A DNA stretch of 64,000 nt from Poriferisodalis sp965203655 (GTDB lineage: Bacteria > Actinomycetota > Acidimicrobiia > Acidimicrobiales > Poriferisodalaceae): NCBI RefSeq assembly GCF_965203655.1, contig NZ_CBDBDD010000008.1:434001-498000 (forward strand), read 5' to 3'. A program made the translations under genes and the position numbers. The first letter of the stretch is position 1. The number at the start of each line of letters is the position of its first letter. Of the stretch, positions 51,279-58,142 are shown one piece after another. Under the pieces are notes generated by a model, which saw only the letters and a list, made by a program, of their open reading frames with translations, was not told where the DNA came from and ran no database searches.

Positions 51279-52198
51279 GCCGTGCCCCTCGCCGAGCCAT
51301 AGTGCTCGGCTACCAGGTGGGCTCGGCCGTGGCCCGATCGGTGCCGCTGTGGCTGGGCGAACGCGTCGCCACCTTGGTGGGCCCAGCGCTGGCTCGGCTG
51401 ATGCCGACGAAGGCGGCGATGGTCCGGCGGCATCAGGCGCGGGCGCTGCGCTGGAACGCGAGCACGGTCGCTGCAACGACGCCTTCGCCGGTCGACGAGC
51501 GAGCAGTCCAGCGTGCGACGGCCCAGGCGTTCAGCTCCTACGCCCGCTACTGGATCGAGTCATTCCGGCTCCCTGCACTCAGTCCGCAGACACTGGATCG
51601 CGGCATCGATGTGCCGGCGTATCACCATGTGGAAGAGGCACTCGAGCGGGGCAACGGCGTCATCTTGGCGCTGCCCCACTTGGGCGGTTGGGAGTGGGCC
51701 GGATTCTGGATGGCGACGGTCAACCGGCTGCCGATCACGGTGGTGGTGGAGCCCTTGGACCCCCCGGAGCTCTTCGAGTGGTTCGTCCGCTTCCGCGAGC
51801 GGTTGGGCATGCGGGTGGTGCCGCTGGGACCGGACGCGGGTCGAGAAGTGCTCGGTGCGCTGAGCCGCAACGAGATCGTGTGCCTGCTGTGCGACCGTGA
51901 CCTGAGCGGCGACGGGATCGAGGTCAGCTTCGGGGACGAGCGCACCACACTGCCGGCCGGCCCCGCGCTGCTGGCACTGCGCTCGGGTGCGGCTCTGCTT
52001 CCGACAGCGGTGTACTTCCGGCCCGGCGGCAGGCACCTCGGCACCGTGCGCCCGCCGCTGGATGTCGCACGGCACGGACGCCTGCGCGACGATGTCGCTG
52101 ACGTGACTCAGCGACTCGCCGACGAGCTAGCAGCCCTGATCGCCGCGGAACCGCACCAGTGGCACCTATTCGGTCCCAACTGGCCATCGGATCGGTAA
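51275..52198 (+). CDS. PIM acyltransferase-like lysophospholipid acyltransferase (LpxL/HtrB type)
   Basis: A 307-residue acyltransferase of the LpxL/PatA (LABLAT) group, which in mycobacteria acylates phosphatidylinositol mannoside. The catalytic HxxxxE box is LPHLGGWEWAG near 125-135; the later motif is CDRDLSGDGIEVSFGDERTTLPAGPALLALRSGAALLPTAVYF, the substrate-binding segment of the family. The N-terminus is amphipathic (GYQVGSAVARSVPLWLGERV) and probably binds the inner membrane face. GTG 51275 overlaps the upstream stop (GTGA). It lies between the PI-phosphate synthase and PimA genes, the same order as M. tuberculosis pgsA1-patA-pimA. Confidence 0.85.
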   Translation: MSRAPRRAIVLGYQVGSAVARSVPLWLGERVATLVGPALARLMPTKAAMVRRHQARALRWNASTVAATTPSPVDERAVQRATAQAFSSYARYWIESFRLPALSPQTLDRGIDVPAYHHVEEALERGNGVILALPHLGGWEWAGFWMATVNRLPITVVVEPLDPPELFEWFVRFRERLGMRVVPLGPDAGREVLGALSRNEIVCLLCDRDLSGDGIEVSFGDERTTLPAGPALLALRSGAALLPTAVYFRPGGRHLGTVRPPLDVARHGRLRDDVADVTQRLADELAALIAAEPHQWHLFGPNWPSDR

Positions 52199-52297
52199 TC
52201 GGTCTTTCCTCCGACGCTCCGGCGCGCCTAGCGTCATGTCCGCAGAGGGAATCCCTGCGTGGATCGCCTGTGAGGTTCGGCCTATGAGGCACGGCCC

Positions 52298-53377
52298 GTG
52301 AGAATCGGGATCATCTCGCCGTACAGCCTGACCCCCCCGGGCGGCGTGCAGGTACAGGTGCTCGGCTTGGCCCGCGCGCTGGCCGGCAAGGGCCATGAGG
52401 CGCGGGTGCTGGCGCCGTGTGACGGTGCCCCCCCGCAGACCGGCGTCACACCGCTCGGCGCCAGCATTCCCACCTTCACGAATGGATCGATCGCCCCGAT
52501 CGCACCCGACTTTGCCTGCACGCTGCGCACTGTCCGGGCCCTGCGGGACGAAGAATTCGACGTGCTGCATCTCCACGAGCCTCTCTGCCCCGGGCCGACG
52601 CAGACGGCACTGTTCCTGCGCTCAGCACCCATCGTGGGCACCTGGCATGCCGCGGGGGGCAGCCGGGCTTACCTGGTGCCGGGCACCAGGTGGCTGGCAT
52701 CACGGATAGACGTTCGGGCCGCAGTCTCCGCCGATGCCGCCGAGATGGCCCGCAACGGCGTCGGCGGCGACTACGAGCTGGTCTTCAACGGGGTCGAGCT
52801 GGACCTTTTCGACAGCGTCGAGCCCAAGCGCAACCCAGCGCCGACCATCGCCTACATCGGACGCCATGAGCCCCGCAAAGGCCTCACCGTGCTGCTGGAC
52901 GCCATGGCGCGGCTGCCCGAGGGAATCCGGCTGTGGGTCATGTCACGCGGCCCCCAGACCGAGGAGCTGCAGCGCCGCTACCAGCGCGACACCCGCATCG
53001 AGTGGCTGGGCAGGGTCAGCGAGACTGAGAAGCTGGCGCGCCTCAAAGGCGCCGACGCGGTCTGCGTTCCGTCGTTGCGCGGCGAGAGCTTCGGCGTGGT
53101 GCTGCTGGAAGCCATGGCGGCCCGGACGCCGGTCGTCGCCAGCGACTTGCCCGGCTATCGCAACGTGGCCCGTATCGGGGACGAGGCCGACCTGGTGCCG
53201 CCAGGAGACGCCGAAGCGCTGGCAGCGGCACTCCTGCGGGTGCTGCAGCGTCCCGATCACGCAGCCGACCTTGTCGCGGCGGGACGCCAGCGCGCCGAGC
53301 AGTTCTCCATGGCCCGGTTGGCCGAGGTCTACATCGACATGTACGAGCGGGCCATCGCACGGGATCGTGCCCGATAG
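52298..53377 (+). CDS. pimA: Phosphatidylinositol alpha-mannosyltransferase (PimA-like, GT4)
   Basis: A 359-residue GT-B glycosyltransferase of family GT4. The N-terminal domain starts MRIGIISPYSLTPPGGVQVQVLGLARALAGKGHEARVLAPCDG, with the Gly-rich loop that binds the acceptor phosphate in PimA. DVLHLHEPLCPG and GTWHAAGGSRAY follow. The C-terminal nucleotide-binding domain has YIGRHEPRKGLTVLLDAM and VCVPSLRGESFGVVLLEAMAARTPVVASDLPGYRNV, the E-x7-E motif of GT4. PimA moves mannose from GDP-mannose to phosphatidylinositol at the cytoplasmic face. Start is GTG 52298. The 99 bp upstream hold nothing else I recognise. Confidence 0.88.
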   Translation: MRIGIISPYSLTPPGGVQVQVLGLARALAGKGHEARVLAPCDGAPPQTGVTPLGASIPTFTNGSIAPIAPDFACTLRTVRALRDEEFDVLHLHEPLCPGPTQTALFLRSAPIVGTWHAAGGSRAYLVPGTRWLASRIDVRAAVSADAAEMARNGVGGDYELVFNGVELDLFDSVEPKRNPAPTIAYIGRHEPRKGLTVLLDAMARLPEGIRLWVMSRGPQTEELQRRYQRDTRIEWLGRVSETEKLARLKGADAVCVPSLRGESFGVVLLEAMAARTPVVASDLPGYRNVARIGDEADLVPPGDAEALAAALLRVLQRPDHAADLVAAGRQRAEQFSMARLAEVYIDMYERAIARDRAR

Positions 53378-53414
53378 CTGTTCGAGGGTGCCAGTTGGCG
53401 TGACGGGCGGTTGA

Positions 53415-54230
53415 ATGCTGCGGGTGGACCCGCTGTTCGCCATCTACCGCAGCCGAGCCGACAAGCTGGTTGCCGAGCTGTGGGCGGTCCATCTCGCCGC
53501 CGGCGCGATCGCCGGCCTGATCTGCGCCTTGTTCACGTCGCTGAGCTGGTGGGCGATGCCGATTGCGCTTGTCGCGGCTTGCGGGCTCGCTGCGTTCTGG
53601 CTGAGTGTCGGCGAGCGCCGCCTGCGGTCTGCGATGGTGCCCGCAGGCTCTCAGGAGTGCAGCGCCTCCGACGAGCCCCGCCTGGCGAACGTCATCGAGG
53701 GCATCTGCTTGCTTGTCGGTGTGGAACGGCCGGCAATCATCGTCCACCCCGCGGCGGCAGCGAACGCGGCAGCGTTCGGCCGGCGCCCGGACCGCACGAC
53801 AGTGGTGGTGACCCGGGGGCTGCTCGCGGAGCTGGGCCGCATCGAGCTCGAGGCTGTCGTCGCGCGGCTGCTGACCCAGGTCCGCGACGGCCGCGTCGCC
53901 TACCTGACCACCGCCGTGACCACGGTGGGATTGCCGGCGCTGCTGTGGCGATCGCTGTGGCCGCTGGTGCACGTCCGCTTGGAACGAGAGGCCAGCACGG
54001 GCAGCGACTTCGATGACGACGCGGAGGCCGTGAAGCTGACTCGCTACCCGCCGGGCCTCGCCGATGCGCTCGACGCGATGTCGGGGGCAGGCGTGCGCAC
54101 TCCCGCGCCGAAGGTGACCTGGCCCCTGTGGTTGGCCGACCCGCGCGCGGCTGAGGCCAGCCATCCCGACGAGCTGCCCGACTACCGGGCCGATCTCGAG
54201 ACACGGGTCGCCGTCCTGAGGGAATTCTGA
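53415..54230 (+). CDS. M48 (HtpX)-like membrane protein lacking the zinc-binding HExxH
   Basis: A 271-residue protein with two N-terminal membrane helices (about 24-42 and 45-65). The middle matches the M48/HtpX family: NAAAFGRRPDRTTVVVTRGLLAELGRIELEAVVARLLTQV, residues 117-156. In HtpX this runs NAFATGR...VTxGLL...LExVxAHELxH. Here the HExxH positions are R151, L152 and Q155, so all three catalytic or zinc-binding residues are missing while the surrounding scaffold is kept. It is therefore probably not a protease. A soluble tail of about 100 residues follows (DDDAEAVKLTRYPPGLADALDAM). It lies between pimA and pdxS. It could be a regulatory or structural pseudo-protease. Confidence 0.72.
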   Translation: MLRVDPLFAIYRSRADKLVAELWAVHLAAGAIAGLICALFTSLSWWAMPIALVAACGLAAFWLSVGERRLRSAMVPAGSQECSASDEPRLANVIEGICLLVGVERPAIIVHPAAAANAAAFGRRPDRTTVVVTRGLLAELGRIELEAVVARLLTQVRDGRVAYLTTAVTTVGLPALLWRSLWPLVHVRLEREASTGSDFDDDAEAVKLTRYPPGLADALDAMSGAGVRTPAPKVTWPLWLADPRAAEASHPDELPDYRADLETRVAVLREF

Positions 54231-54265
54231 GGACAGCACTCGGGCCGCTGCGGCGGCCGAACTCA

Positions 54266-54271
54266 TACACT
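54266..54271 (+). promoter_or_regulatory. Candidate -10 hexamer for pdxST (leaderless)
   Basis: TACACT lies 6 bases before ATG 54278. Confidence 0.5.
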
Positions 54272-54277
54272 GAGCCC

Positions 54278-55225
54278 ATGAACTCAGGGCCGACGAGCAC
54301 AGCCCAATCCGGTGCTTCGACACCTTCCGATCCGCAGCAGGCAGAGACCCAACTGGTCGGGACCGTTCGGGTCAAGCGCGGACTCGCCGACATGCTCCGG
54401 GGCGGCGTCATCATGGACGTCGTCACCCCCGAGCAAGCCAAGATCGCCGAGGACGCTGGCGCAGTAGCCGTCATGGCGCTCGAGCGGGTGCCGGCCGACA
54501 TCCGCCGAGACGGCGGCGTTGCACGCATGAGCGACCCCGCGATGATCGAGGGCATCCAATCCGCGGTGACTATTCCGGTCATGGCCAAGGCCCGCATCGG
54601 TCACTTCGGGGAGGCGCAGATTCTCGAGGCCCTCGATGTCGACTACATCGACGAGTCTGAGGTGCTCACTCCCGCGGACGAGGCCCATCACATCGACAAG
54701 TGGGCGTTCACGGTGCCATTCGTGTGCGGGGCCACGAACTTGGGCGAGGCGCTGCGGCGCATCTCCGAGGGCGCCTGCATGATCCGCTCCAAGGGCGAGG
54801 CCGGCACCGGCAACATCGTCGAGGCCGTCCGTCACCTGCGCGCCATCACGGGCGACATTCGCAAGATCACCCAGGCTGATCCCGCCGAGCTGTTCGACTG
54901 GGCGAAGCAGCTGCAGTCCCCGCTCGGGCTGGTGCAGGAGATCGCCGAGACGGGACGCCTGCCGGTGCCGCTGTTCTGCGCGGGCGGCATCGCCACGCCT
55001 GCCGATGCATCGTTGGTGATGCAGCTCGGTGCCGAGGCCGTGTTCGTGGGGTCGGGCATCTTCAAGAGTGAAGACCCGGGGCCTCGTGCCGAGGCGATCG
55101 TGGAGGCCACGACGCACTACCGCGATCCGTCGGTGGTCGCAAAGGTCAGCCGGGGCCTCGGCAGCGCGATGCCGGGTCTCGAGATGGAAGGCCTCGAGAC
55201 CAAGCTCGCCGACCGCGGCTGGTAG
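54278..55225 (+). CDS. pdxS: Pyridoxal 5'-phosphate synthase subunit PdxS
   Basis: Synthase subunit of the ribose-5-phosphate-dependent PLP pathway. It builds PLP from ribose-5-phosphate, glyceraldehyde-3-phosphate and ammonia supplied by PdxT. The 315-residue (beta/alpha)8 barrel starts at residue 30 or so (GTVRVKRGLADMLRGGVIMDVVTPEQAKIAEDAGAVAVMALERVPADIRRDGGVARM). PVMAKARIGHFGEAQILEALDVDYIDESEVLTPAD includes the active-site Lys of MAKARIGH. VCGATNLGEALRRISEGACMIRSKGEAGTGN and GAEAVFVGSGIFKSEDP complete the phosphate sites. The first 30 residues are a non-conserved extension. pdxT follows within 3 bases. Confidence 0.96.
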   Translation: MNSGPTSTAQSGASTPSDPQQAETQLVGTVRVKRGLADMLRGGVIMDVVTPEQAKIAEDAGAVAVMALERVPADIRRDGGVARMSDPAMIEGIQSAVTIPVMAKARIGHFGEAQILEALDVDYIDESEVLTPADEAHHIDKWAFTVPFVCGATNLGEALRRISEGACMIRSKGEAGTGNIVEAVRHLRAITGDIRKITQADPAELFDWAKQLQSPLGLVQEIAETGRLPVPLFCAGGIATPADASLVMQLGAEAVFVGSGIFKSEDPGPRAEAIVEATTHYRDPSVVAKVSRGLGSAMPGLEMEGLETKLADRGW

Positions 55226-55228
55226 ACG

Positions 55229-55966
55229 CTGAGCAGTCCTGGGGCACCCGACGCGCCCGAGCGGCTGCCCCTCGTCGGCGTCGTGGCGCTGCAAGGCGCC
55301 GCCGCCGAGCACGTCGCGGCGTTGCGACGACTGGGTGCACGGGCGGTCGAGGTGCGCGTGCCGTCCGACCTCGAAGGAGTCGGCGCGGTGGTGATCCCCG
55401 GTGGCGAGTCGACCACCATGTCGCACCTGCTCGGCACGAGCGGACTGTTCGAACCGCTGGCCGCTCGCCTTGCCGATGGCATGCCGGCGTTCGGCACCTG
55501 TGCGGGCATGATCCTGCTGGCCGCTGAAGTGCTTGACGGCCGGGAGGACCAGCGCTTCTTCAGCGCGATCGACATCTCGGTGCGGCGCAATGCCTTCGGC
55601 CGCCAAGTTGCCAGTTTCGAAGCCGACCTCGACATCGATCTCGACGTGGACCTCGACTCTGGAGGCCTCGATGATCCCTTCCATGCTGTGTTCATCCGGG
55701 CCCCGTGGGTGGAACGAACCGGCGACAGCGTCGAAGTGCTTGCGACGGTGAGCACGGCCTCGGGCTCTCGTGACGCCACTGCGTCTGTGAAGGGGGCGGC
55801 AGGGTCAGCGCAGGGAGCGACAGCAAGCTGGCGGCACCGGGGCGTGGTGCCGGTGCTGTGCCGTTCGGGCCCGATCCTGGTGTCGAGCTTCCATCCCGAG
55901 CTGACTGCCGACGATCGCATTCATCGCATGTTCCTCGACATGGTCGCCTCGGGCCATTCCGGCTGA
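55229..55966 (+). CDS. pdxT: Pyridoxal 5'-phosphate synthase glutaminase subunit PdxT (start uncertain)
   Basis: Class I glutaminase that feeds ammonia to PdxS. Family motifs: VALQGAAAEHVAALRRLGA, GGESTTMSHLL, the nucleophile in FGTCAGMILLA, and the His-Glu pair in SSFHPELT. The first strand (LPLVGVVALQG) is needed for the fold, but the frame has no ATG, GTG or TTG between the pdxS stop (55223-55225) and GTG 55283, which lies within that strand. CTG 55229, four bases after the pdxS stop, or CTG 55265 would include it; CTG 55229 is used here. Two insertions are odd: the acidic DLDIDLDVDLDSGGLDD and the Ala/Gly/Ser stretch near KGAAGSAQGATAS. Confidence 0.85.
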   Translation: MSSPGAPDAPERLPLVGVVALQGAAAEHVAALRRLGARAVEVRVPSDLEGVGAVVIPGGESTTMSHLLGTSGLFEPLAARLADGMPAFGTCAGMILLAAEVLDGREDQRFFSAIDISVRRNAFGRQVASFEADLDIDLDVDLDSGGLDDPFHAVFIRAPWVERTGDSVEVLATVSTASGSRDATASVKGAAGSAQGATASWRHRGVVPVLCRSGPILVSSFHPELTADDRIHRMFLDMVASGHSG

Positions 55967-56024
55967 GCAGGCGCATCGGGCAGACTGTCCGGTGGCTCGT
56001 CGAGTTGCATGAGGGAGGGGGCTT

Positions 56025-56813
56025 GTGTCAGGTCATTCCAAGTGGGCGACCATCAAGCACCGCAAGGGCGCTGCCGACAAGGCCCGCGGGAAGCTGTTCG
56101 CCAAGCTGATCCGCCAGGTCGAGGTTGCGGCCCGTGAGGGCGGCGGCGACCTCGAGGCCAACGCCACCCTGCGGACCATGTACCAGAAGGCCCGCGACAA
56201 TTCGGTGCCGCTCGACACCATCGAGCGGGCGATCAAGCGGGGCACCGGCGAACTTGAGGGTGTGTCCTACGAGCAGGTCACCTACGAGGGCTACGCACCC
56301 GGCGGCGTGGCCATGTTCGTGGACGTGCTCACCGACAACCGCAACCGCACCGGCTCGGAGATCCGCAGCCTGTTCACCCGTGCCGGCGGCTCGCTGGCTG
56401 AGCCGGGCGCGGTGGCGTGGCAATTCGAGCGCAAGGGCGTGGTGGTGGTGCCTGCGGTGGTGCCTGAGCCTGATGGGTCTGCGGCTGAAGGCACGGTACC
56501 CGACGAGGACGAGTTGATCCTGGTGGCGCTCGACGCCGGCGCCGAGGACGTCGAACGCGAGGGCGACACTTGGCGGGTTACCGCTGCCGCCGGCGACACG
56601 ATGGCGGTGCGCGAAGCCATCACCGCAGCGGGGATCGCGGTGACCTCGGCCGACCTGACCTACGCGCCGCAGAACCTCATCGAGCTCACCAGCGCGTCGG
56701 AGGCCAAGCAGGTGATGGCTGTCCTCGACGCGCTCGACGATCACGACGATGTACAAGGCGTGTACGCCAACTTCGACATCAGCGACTCGCTGCTGGAGGC
56801 AATCGCCGGCTGA
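56025..56813 (+). CDS. yebC: YebC/PmpR-family protein
   Basis: A 262-residue member of the TACO1/YebC family, described as a translation factor that helps ribosomes through proline stretches and, in some species, as a transcription regulator. It starts with the signature SGHSKWATIKHRKGAADKARGKLFAKLIRQVEVAAREGGGD; NATLRTMYQKARDNSVPLDTIERAIKRGTGE and YEGYAPGGVAMFVDVLTDNRNRT follow, and it ends QGVYANFDIS. A 15-residue acidic insert (EPDGSAAEGTVPDED) lies in the second domain. GTG 56025 has the strong Shine-Dalgarno GGAGGGGG. The place before ruvC is the usual one (yebC-ruvCAB). Confidence 0.95.
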   Translation: MSGHSKWATIKHRKGAADKARGKLFAKLIRQVEVAAREGGGDLEANATLRTMYQKARDNSVPLDTIERAIKRGTGELEGVSYEQVTYEGYAPGGVAMFVDVLTDNRNRTGSEIRSLFTRAGGSLAEPGAVAWQFERKGVVVVPAVVPEPDGSAAEGTVPDEDELILVALDAGAEDVEREGDTWRVTAAAGDTMAVREAITAAGIAVTSADLTYAPQNLIELTSASEAKQVMAVLDALDDHDDVQGVYANFDISDSLLEAIAG

Positions 56814-56890
56814 ACACGTGTGCCTTTCGGCTCTCATCCCAACAGGGCGGAGCGGCGCGGCGCATACTCGGTTCGGACGATGCCAAGGGC

Positions 56891-56896
56891 TACGGT
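56891..56896 (+). promoter_or_regulatory. Candidate -10 hexamer for ruvC (leaderless)
   Basis: TACGGT lies 8 bases before ATG 56905. I found no GAAC-N4-GTTC box here, so SOS control of ruvCAB is not visible. Confidence 0.5.
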
Positions 56897-56904
56897 TCGT
56901 ACTG

Positions 56905-57474
56905 ATGTTCGTATTGGGGATCGACCCCGGATTGTCGCGCTGCGGCTACGGCGTGCTGGAGCAATTCTCGGGCTCTGGGACGCAGCGCACCCGCACTGAG
57001 GCAGTTGCCCTCGGTGTCATCCGCACCGATCCGGCGGAGCCGCAAGCGGCGCGCCTCGCGACTCAGTTGCGTGAGCTTCAGGCTCTCATCTCCGAGTTCC
57101 AGCCCTCGGTCGTGGCCGTGGAGCGAGTCTTCTTCCAGGTCAACGCGCGCACGGCGATCGGCGTCGCGCAGGTGGCTGGCCTTGCCATGGCGGTCGCGGC
57201 CGCCGAGGGGCTGGAGGTGGTCGAGTACACACCGACTCAGGTCAAGCAGGCTGTTGCGGGTTGGGGCGGAGCCGACAAGGACCAGATGAAGCGCATGGTC
57301 GCCGAGCTGCTCGCGCTGCCGGGGCCGCCAGAGCCGGCCGATGCCGCCGACGCGGCGGCGGTCGCGCTGTGCCACCTGTCGCAGGCGCCTTGGCACAGCG
57401 CTTCGACCGGCGCCCGGGCGCGCGTGCTGCTGCCCGCATCGGGCGCAGCCGCGGCTCCGCCTGGCGCACAGTGA
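56905..57474 (+). CDS. ruvC: Holliday junction resolvase RuvC
   Basis: Dimeric endonuclease that cuts four-way DNA junctions after RuvAB branch migration. The RNase H-like fold opens with MFVLGIDPGLSRCGYGVLE, whose Asp is the first catalytic acid. VVAVERVFFQVNARTAIGVAQVAGLAM supplies the catalytic Glu, and VEYTPTQVKQAVAGWGGADKDQM the conserved Lys region. The last acids are in EPADAADAAAVALCHL. Length 189 residues. ATG 56905 is preferred because it opens the conserved strand and has TACGGT 8 bases upstream; the frame is open earlier but unconserved. ruvA follows after 50 bp containing the mini-ORF chain. Confidence 0.95.
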   Translation: MFVLGIDPGLSRCGYGVLEQFSGSGTQRTRTEAVALGVIRTDPAEPQAARLATQLRELQALISEFQPSVVAVERVFFQVNARTAIGVAQVAGLAMAVAAAEGLEVVEYTPTQVKQAVAGWGGADKDQMKRMVAELLALPGPPEPADAADAAAVALCHLSQAPWHSASTGARARVLLPASGAAAAPPGAQ

Positions 57475-57496
57475 CCTCGGCCGGAGACTCGCCACG

Positions 57497-57528
57497 ATGA
57501 TCGGCCCGCGATGATCGGCCCATCATGA
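57497..57528 (+). other. Two coupled five-codon mini-ORFs leading into ruvA
   Basis: ATGATCGGC occurs three times at 14-bp steps (57497, 57511, 57525); the third is the ruvA start. The first two open five-codon frames, MIGPR (57497-57514) and MIGPS (57511-57528). The stop of each overlaps the next ATG as ATGA, so ribosomes could pass from one to the next and then into ruvA. It may equally be a neutral duplication of the start region. Confidence 0.55.
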
Positions 57529-58142
57529 TCGGCTCAGTGCGCGGACGCCTGCTCGACAAGGATCCTGGTGGTGAGCTGCTGATCGAGGCCGGCGGTGTGG
57601 GGTACCGCGTCACGGTCGCGCCGTCCGCGCTGGCTGGCGCCGGACCGGTGGGCGACGAGTGCTTCGTGTACGTGCACCATCACGTGCGCGAGGACAGCTC
57701 CGACCTGTACGGATTTGCCGAGCTCGACGAGCGGCGCTGTTTCGAGGCGCTGCTGAGCGCGCACGGTGTGGGTCCCGCTCTGGCGCTTGCGGTGCTCTCG
57801 CACCTGCCACCCGACGAGTTGCGGCGCGCTGTGGCCGCCGACGACGCCGCCGCGCTGGAGCTGGTGCCTGGCATCGGGGCCAAGACCTCGAAGCGGATGG
57901 TGCTGGACCTGAAATCGCGTCTCGGTACGCCTGAGACAGTTGGCGCCGGTGCTGCGGCAGCGGTCGGCGACGGCGCGGGTTCTGCAGTTGCCGAAGTTCG
58001 AGCGGCCTTGGGCCAGATGGGCTTCAGCCCGTCGGAGATCCGTGACGCCATGGCCGCTGTCAGCGTCGAGGCGGCACGAAACGGCGAAGCCGACACCGGC
58101 GCGCTGCTGCGTGTGGCGCTGCAGGAGCTGGGTCCGCGATGA
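57525..58142 (+). CDS. ruvA: Holliday junction DNA helicase subunit RuvA
   Basis: RuvA binds Holliday junctions as a tetramer and loads the RuvB motor. The OB-fold domain is MIGSVRGRLLDKDPGGELLIEAGGVGYRVTVAPSAL with VYVHHHVREDSSDLYGFAELDERRCFEALLSAHGVGPALALAVLSHL, then the helix-hairpin-helix pair (LELVPGIGAKTSKRMVLDLKSRL). A flexible Ala/Gly linker leads to domain III (VAEVRAALGQMGFSPSEIRDAMAAV), which contacts RuvB. Length 205 residues. The start ATG 57525 is the third of three near-identical 14-bp repeats; the first two produce mini-ORFs. ruvB starts inside the stop region (ATGA overlap). Confidence 0.95.
   Translation: MIGSVRGRLLDKDPGGELLIEAGGVGYRVTVAPSALAGAGPVGDECFVYVHHHVREDSSDLYGFAELDERRCFEALLSAHGVGPALALAVLSHLPPDELRRAVAADDAAALELVPGIGAKTSKRMVLDLKSRLGTPETVGAGAAAAVGDGAGSAVAEVRAALGQMGFSPSEIRDAMAAVSVEAARNGEADTGALLRVALQELGPR

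Noticed and set aside
56749..56904. Upstream extension of ruvC
   Set aside because: The added 52 residues are not conserved and overlap the yebC end. ATG 56905 starts the catalytic strand and has a -10 hexamer at the usual distance.
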